From NCBI RefSeq assembly GCF_020169335.1, contig NZ_JAIEZN010000002.1, forward strand, positions 930,001 to 994,000: 64,000 bases of DNA. The letters are read 5' to 3'. This document shows positions 18,547 through 26,752 of this stretch, one piece after another. A program made the position numbers and the translations under genes. This DNA is from Devosia aquimaris. GTDB lineage: Bacteria > Pseudomonadota > Alphaproteobacteria > Rhizobiales > Devosiaceae. Every line of letters starts with the position of its first letter. Within the stretch, counting starts at the first letter, position 1. The notes under the pieces are model-generated. The model saw only the letters and a program-made list of their open reading frames with translations, had not been told where the DNA came from and made no database searches.

Positions 18547-18575
18547 TCTATAGGGAAAACTTGGCCCCAAGTCAA
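18547..18575 (-). promoter_or_regulatory. Sigma-70 promoter of the rpmH operon
   Basis: On the minus strand: TTGACT (18570-18575), a 17-bp spacer and TATAGA (18547-18552). It lies about 105 bp upstream of rpmH, leaving a leader of roughly 100 nt, and is the best housekeeping promoter in the window by match. Confidence 0.7.
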
Positions 18576-18672
18576 CGCGCCACACCACAGTTCCGCACTG
18601 GCCATGCCCCGTTGTTTTCTGCGCGCGATCGCCGCATAAGTCCAGCTGTCGTTCCCTAGCCATTGGCCTGTC

Positions 18673-20103
18673 ATGGCAGATCTCCTCAAGCCCGATCTCT
18701 GCATCATCGGCGCCGGCGCGCTGGGTCTGGGTCTGGCCGTGCGCGCCCGACAGGCCGGGCTGAGCGTGGCGCTGGTCGATACCGGCGTGCCCGTGCCGGG
18801 CGATGCGCCCCAGGCCGCGATGCAGCGTGCGGCGCTGATGGCGAGCGCCAATCGCGCCCACGCCATTCGCACCGCCGGGGCATTTGGCATGGCCAATGGC
18901 GAGCCCAAGCCCAATTATCGCACCATCGGCGAACGCGCCGCTGCGCTGGCAGCGGGCATGCAACCCGAGATGGCGCCCGAGCGCCTCGATGCGCTGGGTA
19001 TCGAGCGGCTCGCCGGTGCCACGGCCTTCACCGGGCGCCGTGCGCTCAAGGTGGGCGATACGCCGGTCGCCGCTGGCCATTTCGTGCTTGCCACCGGCGC
19101 GCAGCCGCTATTGCCCGATCTGCCGGGAATTGATGCGGTGGCCTATTTCACCCCGCAATCGATCCTCGACAACATGCGCAAGCTCAGCCACCTGCTGGTG
19201 CTGGGCGGAACGCCCGTGGCTGTCGAGCTGGCGCAGGCCTATGCGCGCCTAGGCGCCGAGGTGACCCTTGTGCCGCAGGGGGCGCTCTTGCCCGGCTTTG
19301 ATAGCGATCTGGTGGCCATGCTGCTGCGCAGCCTCGCCGACGAGGGCCTGCGCATCCTGCCCGAGACCAGTGTCACCGCCATTCAGCCGCGCAGCCAGGG
19401 CACCGGCATCAGTCTGCTCCACGGCGATGGCAGCGCGGGTTCGCTCGATATTTCGCACCTGCTGCTGGCTATGGGCGACATGCCTGCGCTCGACGCCGAC
19501 ATGCTGGCCCAGGCCCGGCTGCGCCCCGACCGTGCCCAGCCCGGGCGCATCCAGCTTGGTCCAGAGGGGCAGACCAGCAATCCGCACATATGGGCCGTCG
19601 GCGGCGCTGCCGGCATCTCCGACCCAGCGCAGGCACAGTTGCAGGTCGAGAGGCTGCTGCAGCGCCTATTGGGGCACCCGCTGCCGCCCACCCCGGCCCA
19701 TCTCGGTCCCCGCCTGATCCGCACCGACCCGCCGCTGGCGCAGACCGGGCTGGTGCTGTCGACGGAGGCGTTGCGTCCCGGCCAGAGTGTCTTGCGCGCC
19801 AACCTGGCCGAATCCATTGCCGCCCGTGCGGGCGGCGCGCCACGGGGCAACACCAGCCTGATCGTCAATGCTGCCGGCTCCATTTTGGGCGGGGCCATGC
19901 TGGGGCAGGGCGCTGACAGCGTCGTCGCAGCCCTGGCCCTGGGCATGGCCCGCGGCCTGTCGGTGGCCGACCTTGCCGGCCTGGCCGTTCCACCTGAGAG
20001 CGCCGGTAGCCTGCTGGCCCAGATCGGCCGGCAATATAGCGCCAGCCATCCGCCTGGGCGGCTGGCGCGACTGCGTGCACGCCTGAGCCAGATCAGGCGC
20101 TGA
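18673..20103 (+). CDS. FAD-dependent disulfide-reductase-fold protein lacking the redox cysteines
   Basis: 476 residues with the architecture of class-I pyridine nucleotide-disulfide oxidoreductases. The FAD site is GAGALG (13-18), a second dinucleotide site is LVLGGTPVAVELA, and IWAVGGAAG matches the third FAD-contacting motif. The helix that normally carries CxxxxC instead reads PQAAMQRAALMASANRA (about 46-62), and the only cysteine in the protein is Cys10. It therefore cannot use a dithiol/disulfide cycle and may be a diaphorase-type or quinone-reducing enzyme, or not catalytic. It is followed 55 bp later by a histidine kinase on the same strand. Confidence 0.82.
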   Translation: MADLLKPDLCIIGAGALGLGLAVRARQAGLSVALVDTGVPVPGDAPQAAMQRAALMASANRAHAIRTAGAFGMANGEPKPNYRTIGERAAALAAGMQPEMAPERLDALGIERLAGATAFTGRRALKVGDTPVAAGHFVLATGAQPLLPDLPGIDAVAYFTPQSILDNMRKLSHLLVLGGTPVAVELAQAYARLGAEVTLVPQGALLPGFDSDLVAMLLRSLADEGLRILPETSVTAIQPRSQGTGISLLHGDGSAGSLDISHLLLAMGDMPALDADMLAQARLRPDRAQPGRIQLGPEGQTSNPHIWAVGGAAGISDPAQAQLQVERLLQRLLGHPLPPTPAHLGPRLIRTDPPLAQTGLVLSTEALRPGQSVLRANLAESIAARAGGAPRGNTSLIVNAAGSILGGAMLGQGADSVVAALALGMARGLSVADLAGLAVPPESAGSLLAQIGRQYSASHPPGRLARLRARLSQIRR

Positions 20104-20158
20104 ATTCCTTCCCGCCGGGGACTTACGCAGGGCGCGAATTTGCCTGTATTGTCAGGCC

Positions 20159-21589
20159 ATGCCAACCATTCGCCGCGTGCTGCCTAGCCTGTTCTCCGGT
20201 CTGTCGATCAAGCTCATCGCCACGATCAGCGCGGTGATTCTTCTTGTCGAAGTGGTGGTCTATCTGCCCTCCTTGGCCAGCTACCGCGCCAATTGGCTCG
20301 ATGATCGCCTGCGCGTCGGCGTGGTGGGGGCTCGCGTGCTCGATGCCGTGCCCGACGTCATGGCCCTGCCGCGCAACCTGACAGACCGGCTGCTGACCTC
20401 TGCGGGCGCCTATGCCATCGTCTATCGCCGCGAGGGCCAGAGCCAGCTGATCGAGCTGGCCGATCCGGTGACGCCCGAGGAAGTGGTGACCGCCGACATG
20501 CGCAACCGCGACCTGCCCACACTGATCCTGGGCGCTTTCGATACGCTGTTTGCCAAGCCCGGCCGCACCCTGCGCATCGTTGGCCCCGGCGATCTCGACC
20601 AGACCATGGTCGAACTGTTGATGCCCGAGCGGCCGCTGCGCGAGGATCTGGTGCGCTATTCGGTGCAGATCGTGCTGGTCTCGCTGGTGCTGGCCATCCT
20701 GACCGCGCTGGCGCTCTACCTGTTGGCCAGCGTGCTGCTGATCCAGCCGGTGCGACGCCTGACGCAGAACATGCTGGCCTTTCGCCGCGCGCCCGAGAAT
20801 GCCAGCCTGATCATCAACCCGTCCCAGCGCCGCGACGAGATCGGCATTGCCGAGCGCGAACTGGCCGCCATGGAGACCGATATCTTCTCCCTGCTGCGCC
20901 AGCGCCGCCATCTGGCCGATCTCGGCCTGGCCGTAGCCAAGATCAACCACGATCTGCGCAACACGCTCAGTTCTGCCCAATTGCTGTCCGATCAGGTGGC
21001 CACGCTCGATGATCCCAATGTGCAGCGCCTGGCGCCGCGCCTGGTGACGACCCTCGACCGCGCCATCGGTTTTGCCCAGTCCGTGCTCGACTACGGTCGG
21101 GAGACGGCGGTGCCACCCGAACTGGCGCCGGTGCTGCTGCGCGGCATGGTGGAGGAGGCGGCCTTTGATGCGCGTCTCTCTGGCCATCCTGCGATTGCCT
21201 TCGTCAATGACGTGCCGGGCGGCATGGTGCTCAATATCGACGCGGTCCAGATGGGTCGTGTCCTGCTCAACCTGCTCAAGAACGCGCGTGAGGCACTTGA
21301 GGCGGCCGGCAGCAAGGTCACCGATCCGGCAGTGCGGGTCACGGCCGACCAGACGCCGCTGGGCGTGACCATCTCGGTGTCCGACAACGGTCCCGGCCTG
21401 CCGCCGCGGGCGCGCGACAACCTGTTTGTCGCCTTTGAAGGCTCTGCCCGGGCCGGCGGCACGGGCCTGGGCCTGGCCATCGCCCGCGAGCTTACCCAGG
21501 CCCATGGCGGGCGCCTGAGCTTTGTCGATCCGCCGGTTGGCACCCAGTTCGATCTCTTCCTGCCGGCCAGCCTGCTGTTGAAAACCTGA
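20159..21589 (+). CDS. Sensor histidine kinase (no adjacent response regulator)
   Basis: 476 residues. Membrane spans at about 16-37 and 168-195 flank a periplasmic sensor of about 130 residues, followed by a HAMP-like linker. The dimerisation/phosphotransfer helix has His264 in KINHDLRNTL, an HxxRN-like variant rather than the common HELRTPL. The ATPase domain has the N-box LLKNAREAL (Asn375), DNGPG (409-413) and GGTGLGLA (433-440). No response regulator is adjacent on either side, so the partner is elsewhere. It may be co-transcribed with the upstream flavoprotein (55-bp gap), hinting at a redox-linked signal; that is inference. Confidence 0.92.
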   Translation: MPTIRRVLPSLFSGLSIKLIATISAVILLVEVVVYLPSLASYRANWLDDRLRVGVVGARVLDAVPDVMALPRNLTDRLLTSAGAYAIVYRREGQSQLIELADPVTPEEVVTADMRNRDLPTLILGAFDTLFAKPGRTLRIVGPGDLDQTMVELLMPERPLREDLVRYSVQIVLVSLVLAILTALALYLLASVLLIQPVRRLTQNMLAFRRAPENASLIINPSQRRDEIGIAERELAAMETDIFSLLRQRRHLADLGLAVAKINHDLRNTLSSAQLLSDQVATLDDPNVQRLAPRLVTTLDRAIGFAQSVLDYGRETAVPPELAPVLLRGMVEEAAFDARLSGHPAIAFVNDVPGGMVLNIDAVQMGRVLLNLLKNAREALEAAGSKVTDPAVRVTADQTPLGVTISVSDNGPGLPPRARDNLFVAFEGSARAGGTGLGLAIARELTQAHGGRLSFVDPPVGTQFDLFLPASLLLKT

Positions 21590-21710
21590 CGGCTGGAGAA
21601 AAACTGTCATCCACGCTTGCCAATCGGAAAACGCCCCTGTATGGGTGGCGCCGCTTCAGTCAGCAGGGCATTGCCCCGCCACTGAACACCGCCGTCCAAG
21701 ACGGCCGTGC

Positions 21711-21787
21711 GCGCCCGTAGCTCAGCTGGATAGAGCACCAGACTACGAATCTGGGGGTCAGGAGTTCGAATCTCTTCGGGCGCGCCA
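21711..21787 (+). tRNA. tRNA-Arg (anticodon ACG)
   Basis: Full cloverleaf: acceptor GCGCCCG / CGGGCGC, D arm GCTC / GAGC, anticodon stem CCAGA / TCTGG with loop CTACGAA (anticodon ACG), T arm AGGAG / CTCTT with loop TTCGAAT, discriminator G and encoded CCA. Reads CGU/CGC/CGA after A34 deamination. It lies just upstream of the large catabolic locus; tRNA-Arg genes are frequent integration sites, but no duplicated 3' end was seen. Confidence 0.97.
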
Positions 21788-22237
21788 TTTCACTTTCCTT
21801 GATGTCGGACCGATGCGGACGCGGCAGGCGTGCCAGGATTTCTGGCGCGGTTTTGTGCGTCTGCCTGCGCTCGACGTTCGGGACTGTCCAATCAGCCCGG
21901 GCCGGAAAACAGCTGTCCGATCGGCGTTTACGGGTCGATGCGGCTAGTCTGCACCGCCAGTTTGTAGCCTCAGCCCGTTCGCTTGCGTGCCACGGGTGAT
22001 CGGCGGCGTCCGGCTTTCAATGGCACTGCCCCGGCTGGGCTGAGGCAGTCCGCCCGTCTTGATCCCTCTCCGCGACACGATCGTGGCCCCGGTCTTGATG
22101 CCGCACCAGCAATCGGCGCAGGGCCAGGACGCCCGTGTTGCGCCGGGCATGGTCGGTTTGGAGCAGGCGCTGCACAGGTCTGCAACGACCGGGCAACGGG
22201 ACCATTGCGCACGGCGGAATGTTATGCTTAGTTTGCG
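21788..22237. other. 450-bp gap between tRNA-Arg and the first LacI-type operator
   Basis: No gene can be supported. Open frames on both strands lack ribosome-binding sites and recognisable domains, and no integrase remnant or tRNA 3'-end repeat was found. It could be a decayed remnant or a long promoter region. Confidence 0.5.
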
Positions 22238-22255
22238 TTTGCATACGAATGCAAA
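22238..22255. promoter_or_regulatory. LacI-type operator 1a
   Basis: TTTGCATACGAATGCAAA: 7-bp arms TTTGCAT / ATGCAAA around ACGA. It is the best-conserved member of a five-site family in this window and lies 114 bp before the binding-protein ATG. Confidence 0.8.
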
Positions 22256-22260
22256 ACGAT

Positions 22261-22278
22261 CATGCATACGTATGCGGA
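22261..22278. promoter_or_regulatory. LacI-type operator 1b
   Basis: Core GCATACGTATGC (22264-22275), a perfect 12-bp palindrome, centred 23 bp from operator 1a, about two helical turns. The close pair suggests cooperative binding of two dimers at the transporter promoter. Confidence 0.75.
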
Positions 22279-22369
22279 GGGTTGGAACGTGGAGTGTTGC
22301 GCAGCGGCATCCGCCGGACTGCGCAACGAGGGTGGGTGCAATAGAGTACCCGAAGTCAGGAGAACCAAT

Positions 22370-23608
22370 ATGAAGCCCATTCTTACGCTCGCCGTATCGG
22401 CGATCGCACTTGCCCTGGGGACGGGCGCCGCAATGGCCGATTGCGGCATCGAAGCCGGTTCCGTGCGCATTCTGAGCAACGACTTTGAAGCGCTGCGGAC
22501 CATCAATGCCACGGCCGAGGAATGCGCCTCCGGCGCCGTCACCGTGACAGCCAACGCAACGGCCGAACACAAGAACATCCAGGTGCCGGCACTGACCATC
22601 AATCCCGCGGAATATTCCGTGGCGGTGGTTGCCAACAATTCTATCGTGCCCCTGCTTAACGATGACCTGATCCGCCCGCTCGATGATCTGGTTGCCAAGT
22701 ATGGCCAGAATCTCCAGCCCAGCCAGCTGGTCAAGATCGACGGCAAGATCATGGCCGTCGCCTTCATGGGCAATGGCCAGCACATGTTCTACCGCAAGGA
22801 CATTCTCGAAAAGGCCGGCGTGCAGCCCCCCACCAGCTATGACGACGTGCTCGCCGCCGCTGCCGCGATCAAGGCGGCTGGCCTGATGGAGCATCCGCTT
22901 GCCGCTTCGGTGAAGCCGGGTTGGGATCTGGCGGCCGAGTTCGTCAATTCCTACCTGGGCACGGGTGCCGAGTTCTTTGCGTCCGGCAGTGCCGAATTGA
23001 CCATCGACAACGACAATGGTCGCGAAGTGCTGCGCGTCATGCGCGATATGATTGCCTATATGGATCCGGACTACCTGACCTTCGACGCCAACGAAATCCA
23101 GAAGGAATATGAGGCGGGCAATGTCGCCATCATGAACGAATGGGGCTCGCTGGGCGGCGCCATTCTGGATAGCGAAGGCGCCGTCGATGGCGTTGTCGAA
23201 AACACCGTGCTGGCCGCTGCGCCGACCATTGGTGGCGGCTCAATCCCCGCCGCTGCGCTGTGGTGGGACGGCTTCACCATTGCCAAGAACATTTCCGATG
23301 AAGACGCTGCGGCGTCCTTCCAGGCCATGGTCCATGGCATCAGCCCGGAAATGATGATGGCGCACAAGGATCAGGCCACCTGGCTCATCGCCGGTTTCGA
23401 GCCCGGTCCGGCAGCCGTCGGCGTCATCGCCAATGCCAATGGCGGCGCCCGCGCCTACCCGATGCAGCCCTATATGGGTCTGCTTCACACTGCCCTGTCG
23501 ACTGAACTGGCTGAATATGTGGCCGGCTCGGAAGATGCCGAACAGGCTCTGGCCGACGTCAAGGCCGCCTATGACACGGCCGCGCGCGAAGCCGGCTTCC
23601 TGCAGTAA
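22370..23608 (+). CDS. ABC transporter substrate-binding protein, sugar-type (family 1)
   Basis: 412 residues with a Sec signal peptide (about 1-21, MKPILTLAVSAIALALGTG, cleavage near AMAD). The mature protein has the family-1 (MalE-like) bilobal layout: AVVANNSIVPLLNDDLIRPL early and MGNGQHMFYRKDILEKAG in the hinge region. It captures solute in the periplasm for the permeases that follow. ATG at 22370 follows AGGAGA. It is first in the operon binding protein-permease-permease-ATPase-amidase under a double LacI-type operator. The ligand is unknown; the downstream amidase makes an amide-bearing or N-acylated compound plausible. Confidence 0.9.
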   Translation: MKPILTLAVSAIALALGTGAAMADCGIEAGSVRILSNDFEALRTINATAEECASGAVTVTANATAEHKNIQVPALTINPAEYSVAVVANNSIVPLLNDDLIRPLDDLVAKYGQNLQPSQLVKIDGKIMAVAFMGNGQHMFYRKDILEKAGVQPPTSYDDVLAAAAAIKAAGLMEHPLAASVKPGWDLAAEFVNSYLGTGAEFFASGSAELTIDNDNGREVLRVMRDMIAYMDPDYLTFDANEIQKEYEAGNVAIMNEWGSLGGAILDSEGAVDGVVENTVLAAAPTIGGGSIPAAALWWDGFTIAKNISDEDAAASFQAMVHGISPEMMMAHKDQATWLIAGFEPGPAAVGVIANANGGARAYPMQPYMGLLHTALSTELAEYVAGSEDAEQALADVKAAYDTAAREAGFLQ

Positions 23609-23628
23609 GTCCGGGTCGGACACACCGT

Positions 23629-23656
23629 CTTGCCTCCTCCCGTCATCGGGGGGAGG
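23629..23656 (+). other. Intercistronic hairpin after the binding-protein gene
   Basis: 11-bp stem TGCCTCCTCCC / GGGGGGAGGCA with one T-G pair and a 6-nt loop, 20 bp after the stop. It probably protects the upstream mRNA and lowers read-through into the permease genes. Confidence 0.6.
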
Positions 23657-23771
23657 CACCTGGTCCCCTGAGCGGTCAAATGGCCCGCCGGACTATTGAT
23701 GGCTTGGCTTTTTCCGCCTGGCTGTTCCACCATCATTTCGACTTGGCCGGACGCTTCCAGGGAGGCAGGCA

Positions 23772-24803
23772 ATGCCACACAAGACATTCTTTGCGTTCAT
23801 CCTGCCATCGCTGATTGCCATGGTGCTGTTCATTGCCCTGCCGATCGTCTCGGTCGTCGTGCAGTCTCTCTATGTCAGCCATGAGCAGGTCATGGTCGAA
23901 GTCGAGAACTGCCAGCCCTTTGGCGGCTGCTCCAAGGAATTGCGCGTCGACACCGAAGCCACCGCCGCCCTGCGCGAGGAACAACCCCTCGGCCGCTTCA
24001 ATGGTCTGGCCACCTATGTGAACCGGGCCCACCTTGCCACCGACGAGCTCGGCGCGATCCTGGCCAGCGATCGCGACCTTGGTACCAAGATGGCGCAGAT
24101 CCTCAACCTGCCCTTCTACAAGGCGCTGATCTTCACGCTGGTCTACTGCTTTGTCGTCACCCCGCTGGCCATGGCGCTGGGCTTTGCCATCGCCCTGGCC
24201 GTGAACGCCCTGCCGAAGGTGACCAAGGGGCCGATCATCTTCTTCTCCCTGCTCCCCATGATCATCACGCCCCTGATCGGCTCGCTGATCCTGTACTGGA
24301 TGCTCAGCCCCAACGGCATATTGGGCGCGACGATCCAGCACATCTTCAACGACCCCACGCTGTCACTGCGCGCGTCGCCGGCGCTGACCTGGGGTGCGCT
24401 TCTGACCTATGGCGTCTGGACCAATGCGCCGTTCTCCTTCGTGGTCTTTTATGCAGGCCTGCAGACCGTGCCCGGGGACACGCTGGAATCGGCGATGATT
24501 GACGGCGCCTCGCGCTGGGAGCGCATTCGCTATGTCATCATTCCCCATCTTGCGCCGCTCGCCACCTTTGTCGCGCTGGTGCAGCTGATGGACAATTTCC
24601 GCGTCTTTGAGCCCATCGTCGGCTTCTCGGCCGAGGCGAATGCCACCTCGCTGAGCTGGCTGATCTATAATGACCTCTCCGGCGACTCCCAGCAATTTGG
24701 TTCTGCCGGCGCCACCTCGGTGCTGACCATTCTGGGCGTCGTCATCCTGCTTTCGCCGGTGCTGATACGCACCTGGCGCGAATTCAAACACAAGGCGGTG
24801 TGA
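23772..24803 (+). CDS. ABC sugar transporter permease (MalF-like)
   Basis: 343 residues, about six membrane spans. TM1 starts near residue 8. A long periplasmic segment of about 80 residues with two cysteines (ENCQPFGGC) follows, then the conserved permease block. The EAA loop that contacts the ATPase is LESAMIDGASRWERIRYVIIPHL. GGAGG precedes the ATG. It overlaps the next permease frame region by a few bases, so both are co-translated. It forms the channel with the second permease. Confidence 0.9.
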   Translation: MPHKTFFAFILPSLIAMVLFIALPIVSVVVQSLYVSHEQVMVEVENCQPFGGCSKELRVDTEATAALREEQPLGRFNGLATYVNRAHLATDELGAILASDRDLGTKMAQILNLPFYKALIFTLVYCFVVTPLAMALGFAIALAVNALPKVTKGPIIFFSLLPMIITPLIGSLILYWMLSPNGILGATIQHIFNDPTLSLRASPALTWGALLTYGVWTNAPFSFVVFYAGLQTVPGDTLESAMIDGASRWERIRYVIIPHLAPLATFVALVQLMDNFRVFEPIVGFSAEANATSLSWLIYNDLSGDSQQFGSAGATSVLTILGVVILLSPVLIRTWREFKHKAV

Positions 24804-24805
24804 TC

Positions 24806-25690
24806 ATGTCTGAAGCAATGTCCCACAAGCGCCCGATCCTGCTCAACACGCTGATCTATGTCTTCATCATCCTCTGGGTGATCCTGGCTGCCGTGCCCTT
24901 TCTGTGGACGGTCTGGGGATCGTTCAAGGTCGAGGCCGACTTCTTCTCGCGTGAGAGCTGGTGGAACGCAATTTTCGGCACGTCGACGGTCCGCCAGACC
25001 GGCGAGGCCTTCACCGGGTCGGGCTATTATGGCGCCTGGATCACGCGCGATTTCTGGCGCGCTGCGTTCAATACCGTCATTGTCACCATCTGCGTTACCG
25101 CCATTTCGCTGACCCTGGGAACCCTGGGCGGCTACGCGCTGGCGCGCTCGGGCCGCAACTATTCGTTCTGGATACTGATTGCCGCGCTGGTGTTCCGCGC
25201 CATGCCGCATATCACGCTCGTGTCGGGCTATCTGCTGCCGTTCTTCCAGCTCAATATCTGGGGCGTGCTGCCCACCTCGATCATCGTGCTGGTTGCCATC
25301 AACCAGCCCTTCACGCTCTGGATGCTGCATTCCTTCTTTCTCTCGATCCCCAAGGATCTCGATGAGAGCGCCATGGTCGATGGCTGCACGCGCTTCCAGG
25401 CCTTCCGCATGGTGATCATGCCGGTGATGTGGCCCGGGCTGGTGACGACGGGGCTGTTCAGCTTCTTGCTCGGCTACAATGACTTTGCCGTTACCGCGAT
25501 GCTGCTCAGCGCCGACAACCAGACCATGGTTCCCAAGATTTCCAGCTTCCTGGGATCGATCCAGGAAAGCGGCAATGTGATGTTCGCCGTTGCCGCAGTG
25601 GTGTCGGCAACGCTGCCGCTGTTTATCCTCGTCCTCGTCTTCCAACGCCAGATCGTCAGCGGATTGACCGCCGGCGCAGTGAAAGGCTGA
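24806..25690 (+). CDS. ABC sugar transporter permease (MalG-like)
   Basis: About 294 residues with six predicted membrane spans. The EAA loop reads LDESAMVDGCTRFQAFRMV, typical of the MalG/UgpE side of carbohydrate importers. The ATG at 24806 lies 3 bp after the upstream stop; a GTG at 24800 overlapping that stop is an alternative. It ends 6 bp before the ATPase gene. Partner of the preceding permease in the inner membrane. Confidence 0.9.
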   Translation: MSEAMSHKRPILLNTLIYVFIILWVILAAVPFLWTVWGSFKVEADFFSRESWWNAIFGTSTVRQTGEAFTGSGYYGAWITRDFWRAAFNTVIVTICVTAISLTLGTLGGYALARSGRNYSFWILIAALVFRAMPHITLVSGYLLPFFQLNIWGVLPTSIIVLVAINQPFTLWMLHSFFLSIPKDLDESAMVDGCTRFQAFRMVIMPVMWPGLVTTGLFSFLLGYNDFAVTAMLLSADNQTMVPKISSFLGSIQESGNVMFAVAAVVSATLPLFILVLVFQRQIVSGLTAGAVKG

Positions 25691-25696
25691 TCGCAA

Positions 25697-26749
25697 ATGG
25701 CTCAGATCCGTCTCAAGAATGTCTCCAAGCGCTGGAACAAGCTCGTCGGCGTAGACAATTTCAACCTCGACATTGCCGACCAGGAGTTCCTGGTGCTGCT
25801 GGGCCCCTCGGGCTGCGGCAAGACCACGACCATGCGGATGATTGCTGGCCTCGAAGAGATCACGGAGGGCGAGATCTGGATCGGGGACCGGCTCGTCAAC
25901 AAGCTCGAGCCCAAGGATCGCGACATCTCCATGGTGTTCCAGAGCTATGGTCTGTATCCCAACATGACTGTCTACGAGAACATTCGCTTCCCGCTCAAGG
26001 TCCGCAAGATTCCCCAGGACCAGCACCATGACCGGGTGATGAAGGCGGCTGCGATGGTCGAGCTGGAACCCTTCCTGGAGCGCCGCCCGGCTGCCCTGTC
26101 GGGTGGTCAGCGTCAGCGCGTGGCGCTGGCCCGCGCCATCGTCCGCGAACCCAATGCCTTCCTGATGGATGAGCCCCTGTCCAACCTTGATGCCAAGCTG
26201 CGCGTGTCCACGCGCGCCCAGATCAAGAACCTGCATCATGCGCTCAAGACCACCACCATCTACGTCACCCATGACCAGATCGAGGCCATGACACTGGCCG
26301 ACCGTGTCGTCGTCATGAACAAGGGCGTCGTACAGCAGGTCGGCACTCCGATGGAGATCTATGATCGCCCGGCAAACACCTTCGTGGCCAGTTTCATTGG
26401 TTCACCGGCGATGAACCTGGTCAGCGGCCAGATCGCCAATGGCATATTCACCAGCGAGGGCATTCGCATCGAAGGCTTGTCGCATGCCACCACCGGGCCG
26501 GTCACCCTTGGCTTCCGGGCTGAGGACGCGAGCCTCGCCGACAGCAAGGGGCAGATCGAAGCGCCAATCTACTCGGTCGAGCTGCTCGGGGAAGCCACGA
26601 TGCTGTCCGTTCGGGTGGCCGGTGAACTGGTCTCCATCAAGGTCGGCAAGGAGTATCGGGCCGAAATCGGTGATCTGGCGCGGATTGCCATTCCGGCTGC
26701 CGCTTGCCATCTTTTCGATCAGTCAAACGGCGCGCGCATCGAGGCATGA
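25697..26749 (+). CDS. ABC sugar transporter ATPase (UgpC/MsmK type)
   Basis: 350 residues. Walker A GPSGCGKT (36-43), Q-loop FQSYGLYP, signature LSGGQ (134-138), Walker B with Asp158-Glu159 (LMDEPLSNLD) and switch His in YVTHDQIEAMTLADR. The C-terminal 110 residues form the TOBE/MalK-like regulatory domain usual for sugar importers. It powers the two upstream permeases. It ends 3 bp before the amidase gene, tying uptake to amide hydrolysis. Confidence 0.93.
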   Translation: MAQIRLKNVSKRWNKLVGVDNFNLDIADQEFLVLLGPSGCGKTTTMRMIAGLEEITEGEIWIGDRLVNKLEPKDRDISMVFQSYGLYPNMTVYENIRFPLKVRKIPQDQHHDRVMKAAAMVELEPFLERRPAALSGGQRQRVALARAIVREPNAFLMDEPLSNLDAKLRVSTRAQIKNLHHALKTTTIYVTHDQIEAMTLADRVVVMNKGVVQQVGTPMEIYDRPANTFVASFIGSPAMNLVSGQIANGIFTSEGIRIEGLSHATTGPVTLGFRAEDASLADSKGQIEAPIYSVELLGEATMLSVRVAGELVSIKVGKEYRAEIGDLARIAIPAAACHLFDQSNGARIEA

Positions 26750-26752
26750 ACC

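Noticed and set aside
21788..22237. Remnant transposase or integrase downstream of tRNA-Arg
   Set aside because: A cysteine-rich open frame on the minus strand was considered, but it has no recognisable domain, start signal or flanking repeats.
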